DNA of 40,501 nucleotides from Bacillota bacterium (GTDB lineage: Bacteria; Bacillota; Clostridia; Lachnospirales; Lachnospiraceae): the NCBI GenBank assembly GCA_030526045.1, contig JAUNDN010000013.1:1-40501 (forward strand). Reading direction: 5' to 3'. A program made the position numbers and the translations under genes. Under the pieces are notes generated by a model. That model did not search any database and was not told the DNA's origin. It was given only the letters and a program-made list of their open reading frames with translations. Shown piece after piece: positions 34,124-40,501 of this stretch (positions are counted from its first letter, which is position 1; each line of letters opens with the position of its first letter).

Positions 34124-34910
34124 TCTCTTCCTCACCTCCGTCAGACTGCCCTACACGGTCGCCCGGTGCCAGGAATGATTTCAGCTTCTCCTCTATAACA
34201 CGGGGATTCTCTCCTGCCTGAATGGATAAAAGTCCCTCGACTGTAATCTCTTTCATCATGATTTCAGCTGCATTATTCGCCTTCAGTTTCCCTGCAACGG
34301 GAGCACAAATCCAGTTAGCAAGGAGTGATCCGTACAGAGTAGTGATCAGCGCTACCGCCATGGAAGGACCGATACTGGACGGGTCATCCATCTCATAAAG
34401 CATGTTAACCAGACCTACCAGTGTACCGATCATACCCCAGGCAGGACCCATGGAACCCAAATCCTCCCAGAAGCTGATCTTCTTTTTGTGTCTGTCCTCA
34501 ATGCTGATCAGTTCTGTCTCCATAATTCCTCTGACCAGCTCCGGATCTGTTCCATCTACAATCAGAAGAATTCCTTTTTTCATAAATTCGTCATCCAAAT
34601 TGCCTGCAGCCTCTTCCAGCGAAAGAAGGCCTTCTTTTCTGGCAATATTAGACAGGTCAATGATCTGCTGGATCATGGCCTTCACGTCCATTGCCGGTGC
34701 CTTGAAAACCAGCATGAAGCTCTTTAAACCGGCTATGTAATCTGAAAGGCTGTAGGATGCCAAAACAGCAAAAAAAGCGCCGCCAAAAGTAATAATCGCC
34801 GAAGGGAGATCCAGATAACGATTAATATTTTGAATGCCGGCGTTGTCGATGATGCCATACGCGCACATTGCAAAGCAAAGCAGCAAACCCAGAATTGACG
34901 CCAAATCCAC
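34116..34910 (-). CDS. motA: Flagellar stator protein MotA
   Basis: Ion-channel stator subunit that turns the rotor. Four membrane helices and a cytoplasmic loop (about 60-150, with ELISIEDRHKKK) are visible, and the GSMGPAWGMIGTLVGLVNML block holds the channel residues. I start at GTG 34910 (read MDLASILG), six bases after AAGGTG, which gives the usual MotA N-terminus; another GTG nine bases upstream has no ribosome site. It overlaps motB by eight bases, so the pair should be made in fixed ratio. Confidence 0.94.
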   Translation of the reverse strand: MDLASILGLLLCFAMCAYGIIDNAGIQNINRYLDLPSAIITFGGAFFAVLASYSLSDYIAGLKSFMLVFKAPAMDVKAMIQQIIDLSNIARKEGLLSLEEAAGNLDDEFMKKGILLIVDGTDPELVRGIMETELISIEDRHKKKISFWEDLGSMGPAWGMIGTLVGLVNMLYEMDDPSSIGPSMAVALITTLYGSLLANWICAPVAGKLKANNAAEIMMKEITVEGLLSIQAGENPRVIEEKLKSFLAPGDRVGQSDGGEEENG

Positions 34911-34930
34911 AACTTTCACCTTTTTTTGCG

Positions 34931-35116
34931 TTAATTCGCAAAAATATCCTTTCTATACGATTTTACAAGATTTTTTATCTCTTGTCTACTTTCTTTTACA
35001 ATTATTTTCCGTCCCGTAGTAAAAGCGACCACCGTATCCGGTGTTTCCTCCACTAATTCCATCAAATCAGGGTTAACCAGAATTTTGGTTCCGTTTATTC
35101 TCGTAAGTTCTACCAT
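34931..35116 (-). CDS. flbD: FlbD/SwrD family flagellar protein
   Basis: Small 61-aa protein of the family called SwrD in Bacillus, where it raises flagellar torque. MVELTRINGTKILVNPDLMELVEETPDTVV matches the family pattern and the end is basic. AGGAGG lies five bases before the ATG. A strong hairpin separates it from flgE upstream. It precedes motA by about 20 bases, in keeping with a role in stator power. Confidence 0.9.
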   Translation of the reverse strand: MVELTRINGTKILVNPDLMELVEETPDTVVAFTTGRKIIVKESRQEIKNLVKSYRKDIFAN

Positions 35117-35138
35117 ATACCCCTCCTGTGAAAGCCGG

Positions 35139-35171
35139 AGAGGGAACCGTTCAGGCCGACCGGTTCCCTCT
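35139..35171 (-). other. Strong intercistronic hairpin between flgE and flbD
   Basis: AGAGGGAACCG (35171-35161) pairs perfectly with CGGTTCCCTCT (35149-35139), loop of 11 bases. The sequence after it (CCGGCTTTCAC) has no T-run, so a simple terminator is unlikely. It may protect the 3' end of flgE mRNA or mark a processing site. Confidence 0.7.
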
Positions 35172-35195
35172 TCCGTTGTATGTAACTTATGTTAT

Positions 35196-36608
35196 TTATC
35201 TCTTAAGATTTGTCAGTTCCTCAAGCAGTGTATCCGAAACCGTAATGATACGGCTGTTTGCCTGAAAGCCTCTCTGTGTGGTGATCATTTCCGTAAATTC
35301 TGCGGAAAGATCCACATTACTCATTTCCAGAACACCTGAATTCATATATCCGCCGCCTACGGTAATATCTTCTCCGATTCCGTTGAAATCACCGGAGTTC
35401 ATGGTTGCGGAATAAAGGTTGTCACCCGCTTTTTCCAGACCGGAGGCATTGGGGAAGGTTGCTACTGAAATCTGCCCCAGCAGTCTTCTCTGACCGTTGT
35501 CGTAGGATGCATAGATCATGCCGTCCTTCTGGATGCTGATTCCGCTCATCTCACCAATCTTACGGCCTGCACCGAGCCCCTTCGCATCACCTCTCATTGC
35601 ATCGAGGGTTGAGGTACCGTTTGCATTGTAATTGGAGGTAGCGGAGAAATCAATGTTGATATTACTGAAATTAAGAATACCGCCAAAATTAATTGTCATT
35701 TCATTTCCACCATCAGATCCATCCGCTTTCGTTCCAATGAATTCGAAAGTCCCCTTTCCCTCCTTATATTGCAAATATGCTGCATTTTCAATTTCGGAAC
35801 CACCAATCGACAATTTATCCCCAAATTTAATGGTATCCCCATATCCTGTTATAGCTTTTCCATCAGCATCATACATAATTGACTTTCCCTTAGAGTCCAA
35901 CACATCATCCAACTTCACATAAAAAGTCCCTTTGTCACTATTAGCTGCATCAATTGCGTGAACACTCAACCTGGCTGTATACTTATAGCCCTGATTGTCA
36001 TAAAATTCCAGATTCATGATACGTCCGGAGGTACTGCTCACATCCGTGTCGAACTTGTCAATGATACCGCTGACAAGCGCATCGGAGGTTGCCTCCGGCG
36101 GATAAGTCAGATTTTCAGCATTCATGACACGCAAAGCTGATACAGTATCTTTCTTTATCACATTGGGATTGGTAGGGTCAACCTGCCAGCCCATAACGTT
36201 GTAACCGGTGCTGGTCATGGCCAGGTTTCCGGCACCATCCACATAGAAGGAACCGTCTCTGGTAAAGAAATTTTCTGAACCGTTGCTGACAACGAAGAAT
36301 GCATCTCCCGTAATCATGATATCAAAGGGATCGTTCGTAGACTGTGCGGCTCCCTGTCCTGTGATTGCCGTCTTGATTGCACCGGTCTTGGCGCCAAGAC
36401 CGATCTGTCTTGCGTTGACACCACCTACGCCTGTGGTGGGGTTCGCGCCGGATGCTGACTGTGTTGTCTGATACATCAAATCACTGAATGTCATCGACTG
36501 TGATTTGTAGGATGTGGTATTGACATTGGCGATATTGTTACCGATAACGTCCATTCTTGTCTGGTGTGTCTTAAGACCCGCTACACCAGAATATAATGAT
36601 CTCATCAT
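35196..36608 (-). CDS. flgE: Flagellar hook protein FlgE
   Basis: Polymerises into the hook. The 470 aa have the N-terminal rod/hook signature MRSLYSGVAGLKTHQTRMDVIGNNIANVNTTSYK and the C-terminal NVDLSAEFTEMITTQRGFQANSRIITVSDTLLEEL, which form the D0 core. The middle (about residues 206-322, bases 35990-35640) is much richer in A+T than the ends, by my count near 35% GC against nearly 60% in flanking lines, suggesting exchange of the outer domain. AAGGAGG lies ten bases before ATG 36608. The 82-bp gap upstream holds two weak stems only. Confidence 0.96.
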   Translation of the reverse strand: MMRSLYSGVAGLKTHQTRMDVIGNNIANVNTTSYKSQSMTFSDLMYQTTQSASGANPTTGVGGVNARQIGLGAKTGAIKTAITGQGAAQSTNDPFDIMITGDAFFVVSNGSENFFTRDGSFYVDGAGNLAMTSTGYNVMGWQVDPTNPNVIKKDTVSALRVMNAENLTYPPEATSDALVSGIIDKFDTDVSSTSGRIMNLEFYDNQGYKYTARLSVHAIDAANSDKGTFYVKLDDVLDSKGKSIMYDADGKAITGYGDTIKFGDKLSIGGSEIENAAYLQYKEGKGTFEFIGTKADGSDGGNEMTINFGGILNFSNINIDFSATSNYNANGTSTLDAMRGDAKGLGAGRKIGEMSGISIQKDGMIYASYDNGQRRLLGQISVATFPNASGLEKAGDNLYSATMNSGDFNGIGEDITVGGGYMNSGVLEMSNVDLSAEFTEMITTQRGFQANSRIITVSDTLLEELTNLKR

Positions 36609-36690
36609 AATGAAATGACCTCCTTAAGCTTTGCTGCCGTAAAGCAATTCCTTCTGTCAGTCGGGAATTCTTAGCCTCCATAAGGTCCGG

Positions 36691-37089
36691 CTAAATAATT
36701 ACGGCTCCATCAATATTGGTAAAAACATTTTCTGCTGCGTCCTGTTGATTCATGGCTGTTACTACCGTGTTATTGGGAATATTCACGATAAATGCCAGCT
36801 GATCCACAATCACCAGCGATTCCTTAATTCCTTTCGCTCCTGCTTTCTTAGCACCCTCCGTAAGCCTGTCCATCTGATTTTCAGTAAGTCTGATATTCCG
36901 CTCTGCCAGCCTTCCTGATGCATGCTTGGAAAACTTAACCTCACTGCCTGTTCCAAGCTGCCTGCTCTCTAATATTTCCTGAAAGCTTTTCCCATCAGTG
37001 GATTTTACCGGAGTACTGTTCCTAGTCTGATTCAGGTATTGATCCTGAACCTGTTCAATTGAAAGGAATCTGCTATTTTGAATTTCCAT
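36691..37089 (-). CDS. TIGR02530-type flagellar operon protein
   Basis: A 132-aa soluble protein found between flgD and flgE in Firmicute fla operons. It begins with a variable linker, then VKFSKHASGRLAERNIRLTENQM, and ends LVIVDQLAFIVNIPNNTVVTAM, the family pattern. GGAGG lies eight bases before ATG. A role in hook assembly or export is likely from position, but no activity is known to me. Confidence 0.88.
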   Translation of the reverse strand: MEIQNSRFLSIEQVQDQYLNQTRNSTPVKSTDGKSFQEILESRQLGTGSEVKFSKHASGRLAERNIRLTENQMDRLTEGAKKAGAKGIKESLVIVDQLAFIVNIPNNTVVTAMNQQDAAENVFTNIDGAVII

Positions 37090-37128
37090 ATTCCTCTCCT
37101 CCCTGAGTGGTTCCTCCCGCGTCCTGCT

Positions 37129-37815
37129 TTATACGGATTCACCTGTCGTTGCTCCTTCACCTGTAGCTGCTCCTTCTTCCTCAGAACCGGCTGTGAGCAC
37201 TGCCATCCTCTCTACATACTGCTGAAGCATCTCAATATACTTGTTCGCAATAAAGGACTGCTGGTATTCCGTCATATTATTAAAGCCGTTCTGAAGTGCA
37301 TCGATCACTTCCTTATCGGCTGCTGTCAGATTTGCAAGTGCCGGAAGCTTGTTCATTGTCGAAACAAAGGAAGTTGCAAGATCAAACGCTGTCTGATAAG
37401 TCTCATCTACCACTGCTACCACGTCTTCTGCCGAATAGAGGGAACCGTCAATAGATACAAACGCCTTGTTGTTTTCGTAGGAAACGTATTCCACCTTTCC
37501 CTGTACGCTCTTTGCCTCTCCGTTAGCATCAATGCTTTGTACCTCGACAAGCTTTCCAACCATGGAAGATGCTCTGGAAAGTTCCATTGTGGCTGCCATG
37601 TTCTGTATCTGCTCTACCTGCGAAAAGGTTGCATACTGTGAAATATACTCCGTATTTGAAGTAGGCTCCAGCGGATCCTGATATTTCATCTGTGCTACCA
37701 GAAGCTGCAAAAATGCATCCTTGTCCATTCCATTGCTTGTGGTCGTCTTCTTGACCGAGCTTTCGCTTGCTGTTTCTAATACTTTGCCATCCTGTATAAT
37801 TGCATCTACTGCCAT
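37129..37815 (-). CDS. flgD: Flagellar hook cap protein FlgD
   Basis: Scaffold at the tip of the growing hook. The 228 aa contain the conserved N-terminal block KDAFLQLLVAQMKYQDPLEP, NTEYISQYATFSQVEQIQNM, and a beta region with GKVEYVSYENNKAFVSIDG. I start at ATG 37815 (MAVDAIIQ), five bases after GGAG; an ATG just before it is only two bases from that site. The C-terminal 30 residues are Thr/Gly/Glu-rich low complexity. Confidence 0.94.
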   Translation of the reverse strand: MAVDAIIQDGKVLETASESSVKKTTTSNGMDKDAFLQLLVAQMKYQDPLEPTSNTEYISQYATFSQVEQIQNMAATMELSRASSMVGKLVEVQSIDANGEAKSVQGKVEYVSYENNKAFVSIDGSLYSAEDVVAVVDETYQTAFDLATSFVSTMNKLPALANLTAADKEVIDALQNGFNNMTEYQQSFIANKYIEMLQQYVERMAVLTAGSEEEGAATGEGATTGESV

Positions 37816-37839
37816 CATTTCTCCTTTCTGCATAAATCC

Positions 37840-39249
37840 TTATGCGGTATAGTCTACTGTGTTTCCGTTCATTTCCATCATTTTCGCGGCCAAAAGTTCT
37901 TCCTCGCTGGCTCTTTCCTCAAAAAGTGCATCCAGTTCATTTAAGTTAATTCTTCTGGGCGTTCTTTTGCCGTTCTGTGAGGAAGCATTTTCTTCTCTTC
38001 CCTGTCCCTGCCAGAGATTACTTTCAAAACCGTTGCTTTCAACAGTGACCTCCACTGCTTCCACCTTAACTCCCTGATCCTTCAGGCTTTCTTTCAGATC
38101 CACAAGCTGGCTCTCCATCGCTGCCTTTACGGTCTCATTCTGAACCTGGAACTGTGCGGTAATTTCCCCGCCCTTATTCATAAGCTGTACGCGTACGGTT
38201 CCAAGACTTTCGGGATGCAGCTGCATTTCCAGCTGATCCATATCGGGTTTTAGCTGAAGCTTCATGTAATCCATAATCTGGTTCATGATATCCTGTGTCT
38301 GGCCGCTCCAAAATACACCGGTCTGTGTTGCAGGCATCTCCTGAATCTGTGCCTTATTCTGCAGTAATGCATCCATCTGTGCATTTCCTCCGCCTAAGTT
38401 ACTTTCAGAGTTACCTTCAAAATGACCTTTCTCTTCATTGCCGCCTGTCTTTTCTTCAGGCTGCTTAACAACAGTGGTTTTACTGTCGTCTTCCTGCGAT
38501 ACGGTTTCCAGTGTCTTTACGGTATTTCCGTTCTCATCAGCGGCAAGCTTCACAGTTTCACCGCCCGTATGTACTTCCACGGTAATCTGGGGAGCCTCTT
38601 CCTGTGCCAATGCCGTTTCCACATCAACCGGCTGTTTTTCTGCCGACTTTTGTAATTCATCCAGCATTTGCTTCATCTGCTCAGGATCCATATTCAGTTC
38701 CTGCATCAATCCGCCTTTTGCATCCTTTGCAAGCTGCAACAGCTCCTGCAGTTTTCCGAAAAGTCCCTCATCTGTGAGAAGCATCGACACATCTTCATTA
38801 CCGGTCAGCGTAAGCACCAGCTGTGTCAGGTTTGCCGGCTCAAAAAGGGCATATGCGGAAAATCCAAGTTCCTCCATAGCCTTTGTCACATCTTCCTCAG
38901 AAACATTAAGCTCCTTTGCGATGTCCTTCACAAGCTCGTTGCCCGCTTCCTCCGCTGCTTTGTTCATTTCTTCGGTCTGTTCACCGGCCTTTGTCTTCGT
39001 CGTATCAGCAGTTTTTGTTTCTTTCACTGCTTCATTGCGACTCCTGCCAGTCTCTGCCACAGGTGTTTCCTTCGCAGTTCTGACCTCTGCGGGCTGTTTT
39101 TTTGTTTCAAAATTCCTTGTCCCGCTTTGCGTCCTGCTCATAACATCCCCGAAGCTGTCAGCCTGCTCCGTACCGCCTGTTTGTGTGAGATTCTTTCCTC
39201 CGACGAAATTCATCAGAGCTCCCACTCCCTTTACAGGTGCGCTCGTCAT
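37840..39249 (-). CDS. fliK: Flagellar hook-length control protein FliK
   Basis: Exported ruler protein that, through FlhB, stops hook growth. The 469 aa have a long N-terminal region of low complexity rich in Thr, Glu, Lys and Gln, and a C-terminal Flg_hook domain (about 330-425) with LEMQLHPESLGTVRVQLMNK and the FQVQNETVKAAMESQLVDLKESL block. GGAGG lies seven bases before ATG 39249. A SigD-type promoter is placed 62 bases upstream of the start codon. Confidence 0.94.
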   Translation of the reverse strand: MTSAPVKGVGALMNFVGGKNLTQTGGTEQADSFGDVMSRTQSGTRNFETKKQPAEVRTAKETPVAETGRSRNEAVKETKTADTTKTKAGEQTEEMNKAAEEAGNELVKDIAKELNVSEEDVTKAMEELGFSAYALFEPANLTQLVLTLTGNEDVSMLLTDEGLFGKLQELLQLAKDAKGGLMQELNMDPEQMKQMLDELQKSAEKQPVDVETALAQEEAPQITVEVHTGGETVKLAADENGNTVKTLETVSQEDDSKTTVVKQPEEKTGGNEEKGHFEGNSESNLGGGNAQMDALLQNKAQIQEMPATQTGVFWSGQTQDIMNQIMDYMKLQLKPDMDQLEMQLHPESLGTVRVQLMNKGGEITAQFQVQNETVKAAMESQLVDLKESLKDQGVKVEAVEVTVESNGFESNLWQGQGREENASSQNGKRTPRRINLNELDALFEERASEEELLAAKMMEMNGNTVDYTA

Positions 39250-39310
39250 TCACATTCCTCCAATCTTTATTAGCCTGCAATTGCAGACTTTTTTTCAAGG
39301 TACGTTTTTT

Positions 39311-39337
39311 ATATCGGCTTAAGGAGCAGATTTCTTA
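39311..39337 (-). promoter_or_regulatory. Candidate SigD (sigma-28) promoter upstream of fliK
   Basis: TAAG (39337-39334), 15 bases, then GCCGATAT (39318-39311). Bacillus SigD promoters read TAAA, 15 bases, GCCGATAT, so the -10 matches all eight and the -35 three of four. The -35 overlaps the stop codon of the MotE-like gene; the start of transcription should be near 39304, leaving a leader of about 55 bases. Confidence 0.65.
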
Positions 39338-40216
39338 AGACTCAGGATCCATGATCTTTGTAAGTTTTGCTGCAATTTCGGGATTCATGACTCCCAAGAT
39401 CTTGCCTCTGTCATCTGCTTCCATTACACCCAGTATGCGGGCTGCCAGGTCAAGGTTATCCGTCATCGCTTCAAAGATTGCTGCCGCCTCTTTCGGCTTC
39501 ATTGCCGCATAGGCCTTTGCATAATTGACGATTTCATCACTTTCTTCCGTTTCCTTGACTACCTGTTTATACAAATATTCTGCTGTTGCAGGATCCATTT
39601 CCTCATAATACTTTCGGTATTCTTCAATACCGGGTCCTTTATCCGAATATACAACCTCCTCATAAAATTCCGTCTTGATACGCTGGAATTCCACCTGACT
39701 GTCCTCAAAGGTCTTAAGACGCTCCACCTCAGCCTTAAGCTGCGCCACCTCATCCGTGGAATCCGTATTCGCCGACTGGGCGCGTTCCAGTTCAAGCTCT
39801 AACTCTTTAATGTAGTCTACCGCCTCACGCAGATCCTTGTAGCCTCCGTACGCCTCGCTCTGTGACTCATCCACCGCCACTTCGCCACCTGATGGAAGTA
39901 TCAGATTAAGAACCGGGACATCCTTGAGAACCGGTGTCAGTACATTACTTCCGAAGCCTCCAAAATCAAGCTTTACGATCAGGCACAAAATAGCCACCCA
40001 GATCAGCACAATCACAAACGTCACCAGAAAAACCGAGCCTGAGCTTGTCTCCTCATCATCCTCGAGGTCTGCCTCCCGGCTGGCAATCTCCTTTGCTTTT
40101 GCCCTGACTGCTTTGCGCTGTTCCTTCTCTTCCTTCTTCAGTTTCTTTTTTTCTTCCTTCAGACGCTGTCTTTCCAGCTTTGCGTCCTCTTGCGTTACTT
40201 CTTCCAATACGGGCAT
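39335..40216 (-). CDS. MotE/YlxF-like flagellar protein with MgtE N-type domain
   Basis: Single-pass membrane protein. Over 293 aa: a very Lys/Glu-rich cytoplasmic N-terminus (10-50), membrane helix (about 61-82), an outer linker, a coiled coil (about 125-165) and a C-terminal helical repeat domain (KPKEAAAIFEAM, DLAARILGVMEADDRGKILGVMNPEIAAKL) of the MgtE N-type also seen in FliG and MotE. MotE is a chaperone for stator proteins in rhizobia; in Bacillus the positional equivalent is YlxF. I start at ATG 40216 with GGAG seven bases upstream and beyond the fliJ stop; the longer frame overlaps fliJ by 38 bases. Confidence 0.85.
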   Translation of the reverse strand: MPVLEEVTQEDAKLERQRLKEEKKKLKKEEKEQRKAVRAKAKEIASREADLEDDEETSSGSVFLVTFVIVLIWVAILCLIVKLDFGGFGSNVLTPVLKDVPVLNLILPSGGEVAVDESQSEAYGGYKDLREAVDYIKELELELERAQSANTDSTDEVAQLKAEVERLKTFEDSQVEFQRIKTEFYEEVVYSDKGPGIEEYRKYYEEMDPATAEYLYKQVVKETEESDEIVNYAKAYAAMKPKEAAAIFEAMTDNLDLAARILGVMEADDRGKILGVMNPEIAAKLTKIMDPES

Positions 40217-40232
40217 ACTTCCACTCCAAAAA

Positions 40233-40501
40233 TTACGCTTTCCTGCCATGGGTATAGCTGGTAAGCTCATCTACTTCCTTTGCTTCTCTGACATTTTCCT
40301 CATGAATAAACTCTTCAAATGCCTTTTCCTTTAATTTTTCCTGTGTTTTGCTTTCCTGCATGGCCATCTGCAGTGAAACTCTTGCTTCCTCCAGCTGCTG
40401 CTGCGCCTTCTCCACATTTTTTTGCTGCAAAGCAATAAATTCATCCATCCTTGCCATTGCATCTTGGTTTTCCATTATTTCGGGAACCTTCAGGCTGTCC
40501 C
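40233..40501 (-). CDS. fliJ: Flagellar export chaperone FliJ, 3' part (5' end outside window)
   Basis: Coiled-coil stalk protein linking the FliI ATPase to FlhA. Eighty-nine codons are present. The frame is still open at the window edge (DSLKVPEI precedes the first internal Met), so the true start lies outside. The visible part is one long helix with QQKNVEKAQQQLEEARVSLQ and the family-typical end LKEKAFEEFIHEENVREAKEVDELTSY. The MotE-like gene follows by 16 bases. Confidence 0.88.
   Translation of the reverse strand, partial: DSLKVPEIMENQDAMARMDEFIALQQKNVEKAQQQLEEARVSLQMAMQESKTQEKLKEKAFEEFIHEENVREAKEVDELTSYTHGRKA

Noticed and set aside
38438-39322. 294-codon plus-strand frame opposite fliK
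   Set aside because: Its Ser/Ala/Cys/Phe-rich product is the mirror of the low-complexity Glu/Lys/Thr codons of fliK; no ribosome site or family match.
1-40501. Mobile elements, CRISPR arrays, tRNA or rRNA genes
   Set aside because: No transposase or integrase frame, no regularly spaced repeats and no clover-leaf-like or rRNA sequence was found on reading both strands.

Overview
The window is ordinary bacterial chromosome at moderate GC, with every convincing gene on the minus strand. Gene order, the FlhB N-terminus, a FliY/CheC/CheD chemotaxis set and several clostridial flagellar-operon proteins of unknown function suggest a motile Lachnospiraceae (Roseburia/Agathobacter-like) Firmicute. 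This is inferred from protein character only. I see no tRNA, rRNA, CRISPR array, insertion sequence or prophage gene.

Region 1 (40501 down to 12735) is the distal two thirds of a long fla/che operon. In transcription order it reads: fliJ (cut by the window edge), a MotE/YlxF-like gene, fliK, flgD, a TIGR02530-type gene, flgE, flbD, motA, motB, fliL, fliM, fliY, cheY, fliO, fliP, fliQ, fliR, flhB, flhA, flhF, flhG, a PilZ/YcgR-type c-di-GMP brake, a CheB without receiver domain, cheA, cheW, cheC, cheD, a small membrane protein and sigD. A tail of four less understood genes follows: FapA/DUF342, a charged 105-aa protein, a SwrB/DUF6115-like protein and an MltG-like domain protein. Together they encode hook assembly, export gate, stator, C-ring switch, placement GTPases and chemosensory core. 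A good SigD promoter match sits inside the operon ahead of fliK, so SigD may boost its own transcription. A terminator closes the operon.

Region 2 (12729 to 10754) is rpsB-tsf. Its promoter has its -35 box in the loop of the fla/che terminator. It ends in a strong hairpin whose 3' half carries the -35 box of the next promoter, so the same layout occurs twice.

Region 3 (10709 to 4692) holds six genes lying between tsf and pyrH, which are neighbours in many Firmicutes: three small membrane proteins in a translationally coupled chain (two with N-terminal zinc ribbons), a soluble diguanylate cyclase with a LacI-type ligand-binding domain, a membrane-anchored NodB deacetylase, and a bactofilin. 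This is the most distinctive part of the window. It combines a possible c-di-GMP source, which could feed the PilZ brake in region 1, with envelope remodelling and cytoskeleton.

Region 4 (4679 to 1) is the conserved pyrH-frr-uppS-cdsA-dxr-rseP block for UMP kinase, ribosome recycling, undecaprenyl and phospholipid precursors, isoprenoids and site-2 proteolysis. rseP runs off the window.

Many starts were set by Shine-Dalgarno position rather than by the longest open frame; this is noted per gene.
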